The notes under the pieces: model-generated
The model's database searches: none
Told to the model about the DNA's origin: nothing
Seen by the model: the letters and a program-made list of their open reading frames with translations, nothing else
Position numbers and translations under genes: made by a program
Shown here: positions 45,976-58,687 of the stretch, piece by piece
Position numbering within the stretch: position 1 is the stretch's first letter
How the letters are laid out: each line of letters opens with the position of its first letter
NCBI GenBank assembly: GCA_017871115.1
Contig: JAFCIZ010000003.1
Coordinates: 683,001 to 747,000, forward strand
DNA length: 64,000 nucleotides
Source: Cunninghamella blakesleeana
Lineage: Eukaryota; Mucoromycota; Mucoromycetes; Mucorales; Cunninghamellaceae
Reading direction: 5' to 3'

Positions 45976-47332
45976 CTATTTACTAGTATTGGGAGAAGTA
46001 GTACCATATTGAAGTACAGTACCAAAAGCAATATCCCATAATTTTGATGTAATACCATAACCATCTTCATAATTCTTATAATGATGAGCCATATGGTATT
46101 TTTTCATTTCTTTAAAGTGATACTTGAATACCTTAGCATGATGTAAATAATAATGAGTCATATCATATAAAACATAGCCAACAACACCGCCAGCAATAAC
46201 AGCATGGGCCATGACAGGAGGGAATAAAAAGTGACCGAGGCTTACTAAAGGATAAGCTATAGCAATACCTAAAGTAGGAGGCATAACAAGTCTTAATCTA
46301 TTTATTATTATAATTTTTTAATTTAATAAAATAAAAAAATAAAAAAAAAATCACATATCAATTAATAAACAAATAATAATCGTCACTATGATCAAGAATC
46401 ATTACTACACTCTTTAACTCCTATTTATGTTCGCTCATTTCTCATTCTCTTTTTATTATTATTACATTTCTTATCCAATTTCTTATTTTTTAACAATATC
46501 ACACTAATAAAACTTACTTATCCATAGGTAAATAATGATGGAAACCGTGAAGAGTAAAATGAACCAAGAAGGCCATTTGATGGTCAGGTAAATAATCGTC
46601 TACATGGAAAAGGAATCGATGTAATAAATATTCCAAAAGAGTCCAAATCAAAACACCTAAAGCAAAACTAAAAGCAGTAAGGTAATAAGACATATCAAAG
46701 GCTAAAGATTTAGATAATTGATAAGCAGCAAAAGGTAACCAAAGAAGAGGGACCACATACCAAACAGTTTTACTTAAAGGTTCTAAAAGAGGATGACCAA
46801 AAAAGATGGCTGGGGTAGGTAAGTAGCGAGGTTTATGGACTTGTTCTAAATAGAATTCTTTAGTAAAGGAAGTGGTGAAAAATTGAGGAATCAAAGCTTT
46901 ACGTAAATCCAAAAATTGATTGGTTTTCATATCTGCCAACGTATCCGTTTCTTTAGGTCGGAAATCTTCTAAGCCATATGTTTTACTTTCTTCTTCTTGT
47001 TCTAACAATTGCATACGTTGACGATGAAGTCTTTCTTTAAGTACTGAAGCATCATTATCGTTGACTTGTTGTGCCTTTTTATTATTACTATTATCAAGTT
47101 CACCAATACAATAGTCCAATAATATTTCATAAGCCGCTTCTGAATGTTCGTGTTCCAAAACGTCTGCCATAATAGTAGTGACATCTTTACCTGCATAGTT
47201 TAAGATAAGGTCATCTCCCCCAGGATGATCTAAAATAAATTCTGTCACATCATAGACTTTATTTTTATAAATAACCCAACATGACTTTGAGTGGTTATGA
47301 GTTGCTATTTCGCTACTTGTAAATGTTTTCAT
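45976..47332 (-). CDS. scs7: Fatty acid 2-hydroxylase / ceramide hydroxylase (Scs7/FA2H)
   Basis: Exons in coding order: 47332-46518 and 46297-45976; 378 aa (yeast Scs7 is 384). Hydroxylates the C2 of very-long-chain fatty acids of ceramides in the ER. The N-terminal cytochrome b5 domain has heme ligands His36 in LDHPGGDD and His63 in LEHEHSEAA. Transmembrane helices and the histidine boxes of the FA-hydroxylase superfamily follow: LLHRFLFH, HGFHHYLPMDK, HYYLHHA and YHMAHHYKN. The intron falls inside the second box (after MDK). The ATG at 47332 directly precedes the b5 fold; the earlier in-frame ATG (47455) adds a Phe-rich stretch and is not used. Confidence 0.95.
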
Positions 47333-48281
47333 GATTATTAAAAAAAGAAAAAAGATAGAATAAAAAAAAAGTGAAAGAAAGAGAGAAAAAAAAAAGTTAA
47401 AAAAGGGACGGATATAAAAAAATAAAAAAAATAATAATTTTTTTTTAAAACTCAATCAATCGAAATGGGGGATAATCAATTAAAAAAAAAAAATATGGAT
47501 AAAATTAAGTTCCGTTATTATTTCATCAAATCATATTTAAACTTGGAATGGAAACCCTAATAAAATTATCACCTGATAAGATATTTTTTGTTTGTTTTGA
47601 TTTTATTTTGCCACAAATATATATGTAACCGTTTTTAAACTGTCAAAAAAAATAAAATAATAAAATAAAATGTTATATCTAATAAAAATAGACCATTTTA
47701 ATCGAATAATTGATGATAATAAGCAGTAAAAATACAAAATAAAATAAAATAAAATTGGCAGAAAAAAAAGCATATTTTATATATGTACTAATTCAAATAT
47801 AGGAGGATACATATATAATAATATATTAAATTAATTTCTTAGCATTTATTCTATCTCCCCATAAATAAATAGACGTTGAATACAAATCTGTCTCCGTAAC
47901 TTAAATATGTATATATTAAATTAAATAATAAACTACTCTTTTACTTTTATTTAAAAAATACTTTTTTAGAATTAATTCAATAATCATTAAAAGAAGCTTC
48001 TTTGAAAAAAAAAAGTACAATGTTCCAAGAAATTATTAAAGAAAAAAAGGACAAGTTACGACAGTTACACAAAAATGACATTTTTTTTTAAAAAAAAAGA
48101 TGGGTCCAGAGAAAAAAATCATATACTTATAAATTTTTTATTTAATAAAAAAAAAAAATGAATGCAATATATCTATTTATCTATATATTTGATGTTGATG
48201 ATGATTAGTATAATGAGTACTTGTAAATTTATATGAATATATATATATATATATATTTTAAAATATAAAAATTGGATTTTT
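47333..48281. other. Intergenic, scs7 promoter and trm6 3' flank
   Basis: Low complexity, with a T9A9 motif (48081-48098). No gene seen on either strand. Confidence 0.5.
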
Positions 48282-50466
48282 TTATAATGGTGATTCATTA
48301 TTGTTTTCACTGATATCTTTTCCACCCTTATTATCATTATCATTTTGTTTTTCTTTGGCTGCTTTTGTCTTTCTACGTTTTCTTCTGGTGTTTTCTTCTC
48401 TTACTACAAGTGCTGGATCGAAAGGACAATCAATAACTCGAAGAGCTGAAAGTAAATAACCACCGCCAGCACTCATTGACATTTCTGGGTGAGTACGTCC
48501 TGGTAATACCTAGATATGGAATAAATATTGTAATTTAATCATCACTATGATCATCGTCATACTATTGGTTGTTTTTCATTTATATATATATACCTGGTAT
48601 TGTCTTAAAAAGCTTTCTGTAATATCAGCATCAATAAAGTCTTTAGATTGACGCATGAAATTAGCAGCTGGTAATAATGATTCTTTTGCATGACTATAGG
48701 CTATTACAGGTCTAGATCCAGATACATAAGGTAAAAATGTTTCAATAATAGTGTCAATTTGATAATAAGATGATATGATCAATCTATTATTTAAAAAAAA
48801 AAAAAAAACGAACGGAAAGAGAAGAAAAAAATATTAAATTAATTATTTAAATATTTAAACCTTTCTGGCGTATATAATTGTTTATATTATATATATATAT
48901 ACCCATCAAAATTGCCTTCAAATAATAAATCTCTTGCATGATTTCTTGTTTCCATTGCAGCCTTACTTCGTAAATATGATCTGTATGCATCTTCTGACAT
49001 GTCTTTACAATCTTCTTCAGGTTTATCCACCCATACCTCTATACAAAATGATATTCATTAGTATATACGTCTTTTAATACCTTCTATTTTTATTATCTTT
49101 TTTTAGTAATGTTATTTTATTTTACCATTAGCATCTTTAGAATCCACTCTAGCAATTGGTACGGTATGTATAGAACTTAAAATACGCTTTGAAAAATTCA
49201 TATATCTTACAACATCAAAATTATTATTATCGCCATCATGAATGCCAACAATAGTACCGTACCCACCCATACGCTCTGCAGCTGCTGCAACAATTAAACC
49301 TTGAGTATCGTCAACAATCAGTAATTTAGAGTTAGCTCGTACATTGGCTCTACTTAATAATTGTGATAATGTGTCTACACGAAGAAATCTATTAAATTAT
49401 TAAAAAATAAATTTAAATTAAAAGATGTATAAAGGAAAAATGAAAAAAAAAAAAAAATAGATATATATTCGTGATATTTTTTTATATTCTTATTATTGTT
49501 ATTATTATAATATTTACTTGATTTTATCTGGATTCTTATTGAAAAAATAATCATTGATAGAGTATAATGTTGGTCTAATTGGAGTAAACATTTTCATAAA
49601 TCTAAAATGAAAATAATAATGATAAAATGATAAATATATATACATATTAACTATTTTTTTCATTTTTTAATTTTTTTCCTACTTGATCTTTTTATTTTGT
49701 TTTCCTTACTTCTTCTTCTTACGCTCAAGGTATTTGAATTTGGAATATTCAGTCTTTTTATCAAATTCTTTATGAGAATCTACAATACGTTGAATTACTT
49801 CTTCTGATTGTAATTTTCCACTAAAACTATCCAATTTTAATTGTTCTACTTCTTCTTGTGTTAATGCTTGTACAGATCTTTCATCCACAATGGTTTGATT
49901 ATTTGCTTTAGTTTCCTCTAAAAAAATGAAATTATATACCTATTAGATTTATGTATATGATGCCAATGATTTCTCTCTATTCTCTTATTCTCTCTTGCTT
50001 ATATATCTATTTATATACGTTATTATTGTTATTATTATGTGTATTTACCAACAGCTTCTAATGCATAATTTTTTATGGGGCGGATATTTCCATTGCTATC
50101 CAGGATTTCATAAGATAATCCAAAAGGTTGGCCAATCAAGTTGTCGGATAAAAAAGTACCAAATTTACCAAGATTGATTTTACTAACAAATAATAATAAT
50201 AGTAATAATATTAAGAGGAAAAGATCAGACTTTGATAAACATTACGCAAATATTCTTTATAATTAAATAAGAAGAGAGTGAAATAAAAAGAGAAAACCTT
50301 ACGTGTCTGCTTTGATATTTAACATTTTGACATTACCACTAGGCATAGCGATTAAAACATATTGATTTTCAGTAATATGAGGGAAATCTTCTTCAATATC
50401 ATCTTGAAGAGCTGGTTGTTCTGTTTTTATCATTGGTGAGTAAGTATCTACAAGTGTATCCGTCAT
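48282..50466 (-). CDS. trm6: tRNA (adenine-58-N1) methyltransferase non-catalytic subunit Trm6/Gcd10
   Basis: Exons in coding order: 50466-50303, 50182-50049, 49917-49710, 49601-49518, 49388-49126, 49038-48903, 48783-48594, 48509-48282; 468 aa. Trm6 pairs with catalytic Trm61 to form m1A58 in tRNAs, including initiator tRNA, in the nucleus. Family blocks: NVKMLNIKAD, LGKFGTFLSDNLIGQPFGLSYEI, KYLERKKKKF, RPTLYSINDYFFNKNPDKI, LLIVDDTQGLIVAAAAERMGGYG and MSMSAGGGYLLSALRV. The Rossmann-like part lacks a glycine-rich SAM loop, as expected for this subunit. The C-terminus is a Lys/Arg-rich, probably nuclear-targeting and RNA-binding tail. TRM61 is not in the window. Confidence 0.94.
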
Positions 50467-50820
50467 ATTTTGCTGTTATTTCTGATTTAAGGGAATAACT
50501 AAAAAAAAAAAAAGATCTGCAAAATGAAAAAAAATAAGAAAGGAAAAGAATTTTTTTTAGTGAAAAAAATTTTCTTATTTTTTTAAAAATAGCGGAAGTT
50601 GAATTTTTAAAAAGGAAACCTTTGTATAAAATTTACAAAAGCATAAAATGAAATTACTTGTTTTGCCATCCTAGATATAGGTATTTAAATAGTTGTATTC
50701 TATCATGTTTAATATTAAAAAATAAATGGCGAAAAAAGAGATTTAAGAAAGGGAAAAAAAAAATTAAAGTGGGATCAAGTAAAAAGAAAGAAGGATATAA
50801 TAAAAAAAATATGAAAAAAG
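50467..50820. other. trm6 upstream flank
   Basis: A-rich, with no supported gene. A Lys-rich open frame at 50658-50843 is judged a composition artefact. Confidence 0.4.
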
Positions 50821-50824
50821 GAAA

Positions 50825-51535
50825 AGCAACGCGACAACATTAAATCCATTAATTAGAATCGACCAACACTGTTGGATAACTTATTCTTCATCAATGAGGC
50901 CAGAAAACAAATAAAAACCTTAATCAACGTTATTATCTGAAAGCATTACCAAATTTAAAAACATTAAACTTGTCATAAGTTCAATTATATGATTTCAAAA
51001 TATCCAATAGTAAAATATAATCAACTTTATCCCTTTTAGAGGCAGTGTACTCATTAGTAGAATTTATTTTCTTTAATCACTGCTTTAGTTTAAATACAAA
51101 ATTTTCTACTTTATTTCAACTTTACAAGCAATTAAGTACCTTTGGTATAGAATCTATTCAATTTATAATATTATATAATAATAATATAAGTAGCAATAAT
51201 ATGATCAAAATAGCGATAATGAAGAGAAAAAGTATAATATAAATTTATACTAGTATTAATAATAATAAAAGCAAAAGTTGTGCTTTATATTTTAAATAGA
51301 TGGTGCTTACAGTCCAAACACAATTTACGCTGATTTATAACAGTTAGAATTAAGTAATGTAACTGCGAAATCAATAATGTTGGGAGAGAGTAACCGTATG
51401 CCAGATAAAGACGCAGTAAAGTTATTAAGATTGATATAAAGGATAATCAAGTAAAATATAAAACATTATGATCAAAAGTGCTTGGCTTGGTTGCACCATC
51501 TCATGCATTAATACCTTTATGAATATAATTTTCAA
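50825..51535 (+). pseudogene. Decayed coding region of unknown family
   Basis: Protein-like segments in the plus frames are interrupted by stops. Examples are LLEAVYSLVEFIFFNHC (51021-51242 frame) and, from about 51302, DGAYSPNTIYADL, a stop, QLELSNVTAKSIMLGESN, RMPDKDAVKLLRLI, a stop, then more. At least three in-frame TAA codons break the last stretch. Composition and local G+C differ from the flanks. It may be a degraded gene or transposon protein. No homologue named. Confidence 0.35.
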
Positions 51536-52253
51536 TTACAAATCAATTGCAGGTGGGTTTAGTGCAAATATAATGATGATAGTAATTTTTATTTATTTAT
51601 TTATTTATTTTTTAGAACAATATAAATAATAATAGTTTGCTTATATATTGTATTTTTTTTATTTACTTTTTAAAAACATGTATTAATATATATAAGCCAA
51701 AATAACAGTGACATAATATATATATATATTTAATTAAAAAACCACCATTATAATAATACAGTTGAAACAATATAATATAATCTATATATGTAAAATACAT
51801 TATTCATAACGAATTAACACTTAATTAATTGATAATATCAGTAGTATTTTGAAAATAGAGCGAGGATGTAAATTGTGTAAAACAAAACACGTACCTTAAA
51901 ATAATTTGCTCAAGCTTTCCTTTTTCGTCTATAACTCCATTTCATTGATTTTTTTTTTCTCAAACTATCTATTTATAAATACGCAGTATTGACCATAATA
52001 ATGATAATAGAGAGAGCGGGAGTGGCAAAGCTAGTAAGAAGGAGCTTATTTATCGTTTTTTTTTTTAGATTGCATAAAAAGTGGCACTTTAAGATTCGGT
52101 AAAATGGCAGAAAAAATTTAAAATCAGGGCCACCGCAGCTGGAGCGGCGGTAGGTGAAAATAAAAAGTATAGAACTATAAAGGAAGTTTTTTATTCTTTT
52201 TTTTTTTTTAATTCTCTTTTTCCTTTTCATATTACTTTTTTTTTTGAATACAT
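51536..52253. other. Intergenic, bcs1 upstream
   Basis: AT-rich, with pyrimidine-rich blocks directly before the bcs1 start. A minus-strand open frame at 51973-52335 overlaps bcs1 exon 1 and is judged spurious. Confidence 0.45.
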
Positions 52254-54556
52254 ATGATATCTTTACATATATCCTATTATATAAATACCTTATTTGATTA
52301 TTTATTATGGTTGACTGAAGAAGCAGTGTGGGCACAATTACTTGGTGATCGTTTATTCCAATTATTAAAAAGATATTTTAGTAACGATATCGTCTTTTTC
52401 GGTTTAATCTATTATATTACACGTAAGTTGCAGATATAATGCTTAATAATTAGACCAATAAATATTTTTTTTATTTATACATGTATTCAACTTTTGTTAT
52501 TTTTCTGCTCTTTATTTATGTCTTCCTTTTTCTTCATTATTAGCTTTAATTGGCCAACCTATCACTGAACTTTCCCGCAATTTGAAAGCAAAATTTTTAA
52601 ATTATTGGTATTGCACTATTAAAATCTCGGAAAAGGAAGAAGATGGATACCAATCTATTGAAAGTTTTGTAGCTAGTCAATTAATTGGTAGTAGCTTACG
52701 CAATGCTGAAGCTAAGGTTAAAGAAAACAATATTAGTGGCCGTCATTATTATGACTATATACCCGAGAGTCAACAAATGGCTCCAAAATTAGAATTATTC
52801 CCTGGTAATGATACAGTATATATGTATACACATTGATATTTGATATGATGTTATAATAATGACGACGATTATATTTACCTTATATCCTAAATTTTTATTT
52901 ATAAATCTATTTTTTATATAGCTGATAAAAACCATGAATTTGTCTATGATGGTCATAAGTTTTGGGTAAATGTTAGTTCGGATTCGGACGACAATCAACC
53001 TAGAGGAGGTGGTAATCAATTATCTGAAATGTTGAGTATGTTAAACCAATCCCACACCATGAGTATTACCATGAGAACAAGAGATGTGAATGTTTTACGT
53101 GGCTATTTGGAAGAATGGTTACAAATTCAATTTGAAAAGAGATACGGAAAGGTAAGAGAAAAAGGAATATATATATATATATATATATATAACTATGATG
53201 ATAATCGAATAATTATAATAAAAAAAAAAAGGATGAAATCACTAAATATTATATATTTTTGTGTTAATATATAATTTATTAGATGATCATTTATAAAAGT
53301 TGTGCTTCTGGATATCATGGTCAGGGTTGGGTACAATTATGTGCAAAAGAATTACGTCCATTAGATTCTGTTTTATTGAAGGAAGGCCAAAAAGAAACTT
53401 TATTTAAAGGTAATAATGATAATCACATGGACATAAATAGAAGCTAATAAATAAAAGGAAAATAGCTGAGATTTTTTTAAAATAAAATACTTATATTTTT
53501 TATTATTATCATATATACACTAGATATTCAAATATTTCGTCAACGTAAAGAATGGTATAATTCACTCGGAATTCCTTATAGACGTGGTATTTTGCTTTAT
53601 GGACCCCCTGGTACAGGAAAAACATCTCTTGTTCAATCTATTGCTGTAAGTTTTATATTTTTTTTTTTTTTATTCTTATCAATGTTATTAGAAAGAAAAA
53701 AAAAATAATCACAAACTTATTCTTTCTATTTTATTTTTTCTTTTAATTATAATAGAGCCAATTGAAAATGAATGTGGCTATACTTTCTATTACATCAAGA
53801 ATGGATGATGAAGCAGTACAACATCATTTAAGAACATTACCTTTTAATACCATTTTATTAATTGAAGATATTGACCACTGTCAAGGATTCAAAGCATCCA
53901 AGTCCGGAACTCAAAATGGTGAAAATGAAAATGATAGCAATAGTAATTCGGCTGGCCAAGATAGAGTGACAATGAGTGGATTGCTTAATGCAATGGACGG
54001 AGTTGTAGCCCAAGAAGGATCTATTGTATTTATGACATGTAATGATCCAAGTGATATTGAACCTGCTCTATTACGACCTGGTAGAATTGATATGAAATTG
54101 GAATTAAGTTATGCAGACAAGACACAAATCAGAGCCATGTATATTCGATTTATGACCTCCTATGAACCTAAACCTGAACCTGAACCTCTTGTTGATAATG
54201 AAAAAGCACTTATCGATTTGGATTCTACAAATGAAAAAACTACAATGGATCAATCAACTACCACTTCACCAATCTTAACTCCTTCCTCCTCAACTGAATT
54301 TTCTACTTTATCTAGCTCTTCATCAACTACATCCATTCATACTTCAACATTAGAAGAAGAAGCTGAACGTTTTACAACATTAATTCCATCCAATCATGTC
54401 ACACCTGCTGAATTGCAAAACTTTTTCATTACTTATTTAGATCTTATTCAACAAAGTGATCATCCCTTTGAACAAATTACTCAATTAATTCCCAAGTTTT
54501 TAGCTACAGTCCAACATGATCGGGATCATGCGAAAAAACTTAAGAATGAAGCATAA
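52254..54556 (+). CDS. bcs1: Mitochondrial chaperone BCS1 (AAA ATPase)
   Basis: Exons 52254-52422, 52544-52804, 52922-53151, 53283-53409, 53524-53645 and 53756-54556; 569 aa. Bcs1 in the inner membrane translocates the folded Rieske Fe-S protein into complex III. The N-terminal membrane segment VFFGLIYYIT is followed by the BCS1-N domain (to about 265). The AAA module has Walker A GPPGTGKT (289-296), Walker B ILLIED (336-341), the sensor in FMTCND and the arginine finger region ALLRPGRID. It is about 100 residues longer than yeast Bcs1, because of an Asn/Ser-rich insert after IEDIDHCQG and a Pro/Glu/Thr/Ser-rich linker (PEPKPEPEP onward) before the C-terminal helices. Confidence 0.93.
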
Positions 54557-55029
54557 AAAAGATTTACATCTCATTTATTATTAGCATATTTTTAAAATAA
54601 CATCATTATCATTATCATTATAAAATAAAAAATATTAATCCATTTATTAAAATAAAATAAATAATTATAAGTTTAATAATTTTAAATTAAAGTAATATAA
54701 TAAAAAGGTCATAAAAAAAGTGTATATATATAATAAAGAGCCGGTAGATTAAAAAAAAAAACTATATAAAAAAAACTATATAAAAAAAAATATCATAAGG
54801 TATATATAAAAAAAAAAGATCATAAAGGTATAATAGAAAAATAAAATAAAATAAAAATAAGATAAAATAAAATAAATAAATAAAAATAATAATAATTAAA
54901 TATGAAGTATATAAATTAAAATAAATGAATATATAAAAATTATATATATATATATATAAAGGATAATATAAATAATTAAATAAATAAATTATAATAAAAA
55001 AAAAACGATAGGAATATATATAAAATATA
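54557..55029. other. Convergent intergenic region
   Basis: Dominated by AAAT/ATAA repeats. No gene seen. Confidence 0.5.
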
Positions 55030-55853
55030 TTAAATTAATTGCTGATGAGATAATAAATTAAGAGAAGAGGAATCCGAAGTATAAAAACAATTGGAAGGAT
55101 GATAAGAAGAGGTAGTAGGGGGAGAAAAACAAGGTTTTGAAATGGTATCAGGAGAAGGAGTAGTATCCATGGTAGTATTGGTCATAGGAGAATGGGAAGC
55201 AAACATAAAAGAAGGGTCTATATGATGATGATTTTTCACTTCTTCATGATGATGATGATCTTGGTCTAATAAATGAGGAGTTGGAGGAAGCTGCATAAAC
55301 GTAGAACTTGTGCTATTACTTCGACTACTTGTATTACTATTACTTAAGTAAGGATAATAATATAAGGATGATGAACCACCACCAACACTATTTTGTTGTT
55401 GTTGTTGTTGATCTTGATCAAAGGATGAAGAAGAAGAAGAAAGCGATGGAGAAGTAGTAGATTGATCCATCCACTGTTGATGGTGAACGACTTTAGCAGC
55501 TGCTTCCGTAGCAATAGAAGAAATCATAGGTTGGCCCATGGTAGGTGAATCCAAAGAATGAGGAGTGGCCGACATCCAAGGAGGAGGAGCAGAAGGACCA
55601 TTGGTGGAATAAGCATTCATCATTGGGTTGGAATAATCATGTTGAGAATTCGTTTGAATCATGGTTGGTGAAGATAACATGGATGGATCTTCATTTTCCA
55701 TTTTAACCATTCTTGAAGATGGAGAAGAAGTTGGGCGACTAAGATGACCATTTCTTCTTGAAATACAAAATGGACAGTGACGAACAAATCTTGCGATTAA
55801 TTCTTTTGGAATCCAAGAATACCGTTTGCGGACCTTTAAAATGCAAATAATTT

Positions 55854-55892
<39 letters not shown>

Positions 55893-56710
55893 GAATGAGG
55901 TTATGTATATATTAAAAATAATGATAATAGCATGTATGTTTTTATTCTATTTATATTATTATTATTATTTTAAAAAAACAAAAAACAAAAACTTACCAAA
56001 GCTGAGGTTTTATCTCTACCACCATGATGAGCTTCTCTATGAGCACGCACCAAAATAGGATAAATTTGCTCTTGCATTGCGACAGGTTTGTGATCATGAC
56101 ACACAATCCATTGATGATCATTTGTATTTCTTAATTGAAACATTTTTTTCACCCAAAATCGGAATTGAGCAGTACTTATGGCTGTATTGCGAGGATCTTT
56201 TAAGACTTGTAAAATCAATGCATAACGTTTAGCATCCACCAATGCCTTATCTCTTTTCTTGGTAGATAAATTTTGTAGATAATCTTGAACAATAGCTTGA
56301 AAGGCTTCTTGAGATGGGTAATGTTCATGGTCATACAAATAATTAAAATCCATCATATCATGAGGATGAGATGAAAGTGGGTAAGGTTGTTGATGGTGAA
56401 GATGATGATGGGGATGGTGAAGGTGAACATGGTAGGGATGTGGATGATGTTGGTGATGGTGATGATGAAGAGAAGACATAGGTGGAGAAGGCATAGATGA
56501 ATGGTTATTATTATGGCGATGATCATCGCTTCCATTATTAGATAATGATGGCGAGGAAGTATAGGAAAAAGTAGGTGATACGGATGAAGAAGAATACATC
56601 ATTGTTGATTGTTGTTGCTGTTGTTGTTGTTGTTGTTGAATAGGTGAATTTATATTGGTATTAATAGGTGGGGGTGGAGGAATACGATTTTCGTAATTCA
56701 TAGACATCAT
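55030..56710 (-). CDS. H2C2 integrase-type zinc-finger protein with disordered flanks
   Basis: Exons in coding order: 56710-55997 and 55833-55030; 505 aa. After a Gln/His/Pro-rich N-terminus comes a conserved block, SQEAFQAIVQDYLQNLS...RFWVKKMFQL. The retroviral/gypsy-type integrase zinc-binding fold follows: HREAHHGGRDKT, YSWIPKELIARFV and HCPFC give His-X3-His...Cys-X2-Cys. The finger is split by the only intron. No DDE catalytic core follows; the C-terminus is Ser/His/Gln-rich and disordered. This looks like a domesticated integrase N-terminal domain used in a host protein, perhaps a DNA-binding regulator. The exon 2 acceptor is a weak AAAG, but it keeps the frame and the domain. Function unknown. 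Confidence 0.75.
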
Positions 56711-58687
56711 ATTTTTTTTTAATTTAATAAAGTTATTTTTTTTTTTTTCTGTATTTTATAAAATATAAATTAAATTAAATTAAAAAAAGTAAAGAGATAT
56801 AAAAAAAATTGAAAGTAAAAGAAAAAAAAGTTAAAGGGTAAAAAAAAATTAATCACACAAGAAAATATAAATTATATATAAACAAAAAAAAAAGCTTATG
56901 TTATTTGTAATAAAACACAATATAACTTAAAATAATAATCACTTATACGTTTTAAAATACAATATATATATATAAATAAATAAATATATAAAAAAAAAAG
57001 TATATATTTATAAAAAAGGATATATAATAGTAATAAAAAAAAATAAAAATAAAAAATAGAGGTATATAAAAAAGAGAAGAAGAAGAAAGAGAGAGAAAGA
57101 AAAGAAAATTAATATTAATATTAATAAAAAAGAATTATAAAAGAAAAATGGTGGATAAAAAAGGGGAATGTTAACAACATAAAATATGGCGGGAAAATAT
57201 TCTTTGGAATTTAAAAAAATAAGAATTTCCGAAATAGCTCTTCTCTTTCTCTCTCTCTCTCTCTCTCGCTCTCGCTCTCTCTCTCTCTCGCTCTCGCTCT
57301 CGCTCTCTCTCTCAATATATTTCCTTTTTATTATTATTATTATTATTATCATTATTATTATCATTATTATTATCATTATTACGAAAATCATTTACGTACG
57401 TACTTTTATAACTCTTTTTCTTTTTTCATACGTAATAAAATAATTTAATAAAAAAAAGTTAAATGATAAACTTTTACAATATTTATATTAGAGCAATCAT
57501 AATTATTAAAGTTAGAACGACCGAGAAAAAAAAAAGGATTATATTAAAACGAAGCTTAATATGATTTATTTATTTATATTTATATTATTATTTATACATA
57601 AAACAAAAACAGAACCAAAAAAAATAAAAATAAAAAGACTTTTTATGGAAACTCCAAAAAAAGTAAAAAAGAGATATGGGGGATGTGCACGTCTGTGGAT
57701 TAAAAAAAAAGTGAAGGGGCCAAAGGGGAAGATTTTCATTAAATGATTATCATCAATGAAAAAGTCCAAATCCCAAAAAAAAAAAAAAAAAAAAAAGAGA
57801 GAGAGAGTAAAAGAAAAAAATATGCTCCTGAATATATATATATATATATATATATAGATTTTTTCCTATCATTTTTTTTTTTTTCTTGCTCACCCTCTCA
57901 AAAAAAAATTTATGCTGACACGATTAGCAGTTTTTTTTTCTGTTTTGTTTTGTTATCGAAACCAATTTAGCTTTTTTAAATTTTTATATGGTTATATTTA
58001 TGTTTTTTATTTTATATATGTATATAAACAAATAGATATATATATAAATATATTATTTAGCTATATAATAATAATAACAAAAAAGTGTGTGTTTTCAAAA
58101 AGAAATAAATAAAATGACCTTTTTTTTTTTCCTTCCATCTCTTCTTTCTCTCTCACTTGATCCAAAATATATATATATAATATATTCTTGGCCATTCTTT
58201 TTTTTTTTTTCTTATTGAATATTTTGTTGTCATGATATATATTAATTCCATATATATATATAAGGAAATATGTATAGAATGAATACTTTTTTTTTTTTTT
58301 TTTTTTTTTGGATTGCTTTGGTTTTTTCTTTTTCTTTCTTTCTTTCTTTTAGTCTGTGCGTGTGGTTACCATTCATTTTACTTGTGATCTCCGAAAACAA
58401 AGCCGATCATAATAATTCATCCATCAAAAAAACCTTTTTTTTTTTTTTTTTTTAGTCCAAATCATAATTTTTATTTCTTTTTTTATTGTTATTGTTGTAT
58501 AAATAGATACGTGTGATAAATAATAATAATAATAATAATAATTTAAGATTTAAGTAAGAATGTATATCACATACCTACATATACACACATACATATACAC
58601 TATAAAACACATGTATATAAAAATATAGAAACCGAGCGAAAAAGAATTAAAAAAAAGAAAAAAGGATGACATATAGTTTTATTATTA
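56711..58687. other. 2-kb low-complexity intergenic region
   Basis: Homopolymers, TA, ATT and CT repeats. No supported gene; all open frames are repeat translations. It is the upstream region of the H2C2 gene and the 3' flank of the RapGAP gene. Confidence 0.6.
57245..57313 (+). repeat. CT/GA microsatellite with CGCTCT variants
   Basis: About 70 bp of CTCTCT interrupted by CGCTCT units. On the minus strand it is a GAGA tract about 540-600 bp upstream of the H2C2 gene start. A further ATT/ATC repeat follows to about 57380. Confidence 0.9.

Noticed and set aside
47333..47455. Longer N-terminus for Scs7
   Set aside because: Phe/Leu-rich translation of an A/T tract before a cytochrome b5 domain that normally starts near residue 1.
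50658..50843. Lys-rich 61-aa ORF upstream of trm6
   Set aside because: Translation of A-rich sequence with no start context or conservation cue.
51973..52335. Minus-strand 120-aa ORF overlapping the bcs1 start
   Set aside because: Lys-rich composition, overlaps a well-supported bcs1 exon, no domain.
57186..57443. ORFs with Ser/Arg/Leu repeats over the CT tract
   Set aside because: Translations of a microsatellite in both strands; no non-repetitive coding sequence.
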